Source: an uncultured Dehalococcoidia bacterium (GTDB lineage Bacteria > Chloroflexota > Dehalococcoidia > Lucifugimonadales > JAAXIE01). From it: a stretch of DNA of 64,000 nucleotides. The position numbers and the translations under genes are program-made. The DNA is taken from positions 2,477,501-2,541,500 of the forward strand of contig OX638353.1 in NCBI GenBank assembly GCA_951813255.1, read 5' to 3'. Positions 62,546 to 64,000 of this stretch are shown piece by piece; the first letter of the stretch is position 1; every line of letters begins with the position of its first letter. The notes beneath the pieces are model-generated. The model was not told where the DNA came from and did no database searches. It saw nothing but the letters and a program-made list of their open reading frames with translations.

Positions 62546-63358
62546 ATGAGTGACCAGAAACTGGTAGACATGATGGAAGCGGTGTGGCATTCGATCGAAT
62601 CTCTGTGCCAAGGACTCTCCGAGGAGCAGTGGAAGACAACCACCGACTGCCCCGGCTGGTCGGTGCAGGACCAGATTTCCCATCTCGTGGGCAGCGAGTC
62701 TCGCATCTTGGGGAGGCCTGGGCCTGAACACACACCATCAGAGACGGGTCATGTGCGCAACGAGATCGGTGCACGCAACGAGGAGCAGGTGGACTGGCGT
62801 CGCCCTTGGTCAGGAGGGCGAGTCTTGGAAGAGTTCCTTGAGGTGACAGCCGAGCGCGTGGTCGGGCTGCGGGCAATGACTCCCGAGGACTTCGCTGCCG
62901 AGACGGAGACACCCATCGGCTTAGGCACCATGGCCGACTTCCTGCGCATTCGCATCTTCGACGCTTGGATACACGAGCAGGACATCCGCCGAGCATTACG
63001 CCAGCCTGGCCACATGGGAGGACCGGTAGCCCAACACTCCATCGACCGCACCGCCCTCGCTATGCCTTACGTCGTAGCCCGTCGTGCCTCAGCCCCCGAC
63101 GGCACAACGGTCGTTTTCCGCATCACCGGCGAGGCGGGCCAGACCGTCTCCGTAGGTGTCCAAGACCGCCGAGGCGCACGCCTGGAACTTGAGCCCCCAT
63201 CCCCTACAGTCACCCTCACAATGGACGCCGAGACTTTCGCCTGCCTAGGCTGCGGGCGCTGGGACCCCTACGACGCCATGTCGCAAGGGAAGGTAGCACT
63301 CGAGGGCGACACCGTGCTGGGCGAAGCAATCGTGGGCGGGATGAATATTATGGTTTAG
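62546..63358 (+). CDS. DinB/maleylpyruvate isomerase-like protein (mycothiol-type fold)
   Basis: 270 residues from MSDQKLVDMMEAVW with AGAGGT upstream; an earlier in-frame ATG-like start is unsupported. It has the N-terminal helical bundle LSEEQWKTTTDCPGWSVQDQISHLVGSESRI, where H49-type metal ligands are expected, and later LRIRIFDAWIHEQDIRRAL, the second conserved His region. The C-terminal SCP2-like module spans about 180-265. Known relatives isomerise maleylpyruvate with mycothiol or bind thiols. Ends convergently with a 4-bp overlap with the repeat-protein gene. Confidence 0.8.
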   Translation: MSDQKLVDMMEAVWHSIESLCQGLSEEQWKTTTDCPGWSVQDQISHLVGSESRILGRPGPEHTPSETGHVRNEIGARNEEQVDWRRPWSGGRVLEEFLEVTAERVVGLRAMTPEDFAAETETPIGLGTMADFLRIRIFDAWIHEQDIRRALRQPGHMGGPVAQHSIDRTALAMPYVVARRASAPDGTTVVFRITGEAGQTVSVGVQDRRGARLELEPPSPTVTLTMDAETFACLGCGRWDPYDAMSQGKVALEGDTVLGEAIVGGMNIMV

Positions 63359-63999
63359 GGACTCGCCGGACCCAGTGCTGCCGCCTCTTTCGCTTCCGCA
63401 GTGTTCTCGTACTGGATGGGTTTCTTGTTGGGGTTGGGGATTCTAACTCCGAAAGTCTCCAGCGCGGGCCAGACACGGTCCTTGAAGTGGGTTCCGAAGG
63501 AACCGCTTGATGCCCTGGCCATCTGGTGAGTGGGCCAGCCCTTCCTGATAATCGCCTGAGCGTCCCCACTCTTGAATGTGCCGACCGGCAGCTCTTCGAC
63601 CACGGCTTTAGCCATGTCGCGGAAGACCTCGCTTGGTTTGGGCGCCGGGGCATCCGCGTCCTTAGGAGGTTCCGAAGGCGTGTCGTCCGGCATGGTGGCA
63701 GGTGTCACCACTCCGGACGACGCAGGCATTCCAGGCGTTGCAGTCACTCCGGGCGATGCAGCCACTCCGGGCGACACTGTCACTCCGGGCGACGCAGTCA
63801 CTCCGGGCGACACAGCCGCTCCGGGGGATGCAGTCACTCCGGGCGACGCAGTCACTCCGGGCGACACAGCCACTCCAGGCGACGCAGTCACTCCGGGCGA
63901 CACAGCCACTCCAGGCGACGCAGTCACTCCGGGCGACACAGCCACTCCAGGCGACGCAGTCACTCCGGGCGACACAGCCACTCCAGGCGACGCAGTCAC
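63355..63999 (-). CDS. Repeat-rich protein with conserved C-terminal domain (5' end missing)
   Basis: The frame is open beyond the right edge; 214 residues are visible. Residues at the visible start are an uninterrupted 6-residue repeat (V-T-A-S-P-G alternating with V-A-V-S-P-G). After about 100 residues a spacer (TPSEPPKDADAPAPKPSE) leads to a conserved-looking C-terminal domain of about 85 residues: FRDMAKAVVEELPVGTFK, AIIRKGWPTHQMARASSGSF, and PALETFGVRIPNPNKKPIQ. The C-terminal part may be a small winged-helix-like or coat-binding module, but no family is recognised. The SPG repeat resembles disordered or structural extensions. Confidence 0.65.
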   Translation of the reverse strand: MTASPGVAVSPGVTASPGVAVSPGVTASPGVAVSPGVTASPGVAVSPGVTASPGVTASPGAAVSPGVTASPGVTVSPGVAASPGVTATPGMPASSGVVTPATMPDDTPSEPPKDADAPAPKPSEVFRDMAKAVVEELPVGTFKSGDAQAIIRKGWPTHQMARASSGSFGTHFKDRVWPALETFGVRIPNPNKKPIQYENTAEAKEAAALGPASP

Positions 64000-64000
64000 T
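63728..64000. repeat. 18/36-nt tandem repeat (VNTR) coding for SPG repeats
   Basis: Units of 18 nt (consensus CACTCCGGGCGACGCAGT with CCGGGC/CCAGGC and GACGC/GACAC variants) alternate in a 36-nt higher-order pattern. At least 14 units are visible and the array continues past the window. In frame it specifies the 6-residue repeat of the minus-strand protein. Confidence 0.9.

Noticed and set aside
63728..64000. CRISPR array at the right edge
   Set aside because: Units are contiguous 18/36-nt tandem copies in frame within an open reading frame, with no unique spacers.

Overview
The window is a dense (roughly 60% GC), mostly metabolic bacterial chromosome segment with no rRNA, tRNA, prophage, insertion sequence or CRISPR array visible. 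The gene set points to a Chloroflexota lineage, most like the SAR202/Dehalococcoidia side. It has a hopanoid cluster, a sufB-C-D-Rieske-S-U operon, a T-box-controlled trpE, paralogous short-chain dehydrogenases (SDRs), LLM-type flavin oxidoreductases and Rieske oxygenases. This placement is inferred from gene content, not from a phylogenetic marker.

Layout. 1-8.7 kb: end of a class I aldolase, a bifunctional class II aldolase/SDR, a GatC-like peptide plus amidase, an MBL-fold hydrolase, apt, an amidohydrolase, a HAD hydrolase and a VOC protein. Between apt and the amidohydrolase lies a short gene (5598-5876, minus) readable only if an in-frame UGA is decoded as selenocysteine; a SECIS-like hairpin follows the UGA. 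8.8-17.3 kb: thiolase, VOC protein, hicB-hicA-like toxin-antitoxin pair, queA, a DUF2905 protein, folD, a PhnB-like protein, acpS, the NAD(P)HX repair enzyme and an SDR lacking the usual catalytic triad. 17.4-30.5 kb: a giant exonuclease-RecQ-UvrD fusion, an alanine/serine-glyoxylate aminotransferase, a DUF2339 membrane protein and the glycolate oxidase genes glcDEF (minus strand). Aminotransferase plus GlcDEF suggests a glycolate-to-glyoxylate-to-glycine route.

30.6-42.6 kb: tenA and a 5-formyl-THF cyclo-ligase-like gene converge; then a promoter drives a long collinear run: polyprenyl synthetase, hpnH, hpnG, squalene-hopene cyclase, a YjbQ protein, an HpnD-like squalene/phytoene synthase, an FGGY kinase, a small conserved protein, an epimerase and a nucleoside hydrolase. 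The first six make a nearly complete hopanoid pathway up to ribosylhopane. 42.6-48.5 kb: suf operon with a strong sigma70-type promoter overlapping an imperfect palindrome.

48.8-59.5 kb: SulP/STAS anion transporter, three tandem 251-residue SDR paralogues (minus), an LLM oxidoreductase, a cysteine-synthase-like enzyme, a Cache-like membrane-anchored protein, an FMN reductase, a Rieske ring-hydroxylating oxygenase and an MFS transporter: an accessory catabolic region. 59.5-64 kb: promoter, tryptophan T-box leader and terminator, then trpE, a VOC gene and trpG, a DinB/maleylpyruvate-isomerase-like protein, and a convergent gene coding for an SPG-rich 6-residue tandem repeat that runs off the window end.

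The most notable item is the unannotated candidate selenoprotein. Next are the T-box leader, the hopanoid cluster organisation, the helicase fusion, the SDR triplication and the repeat protein at the right edge.
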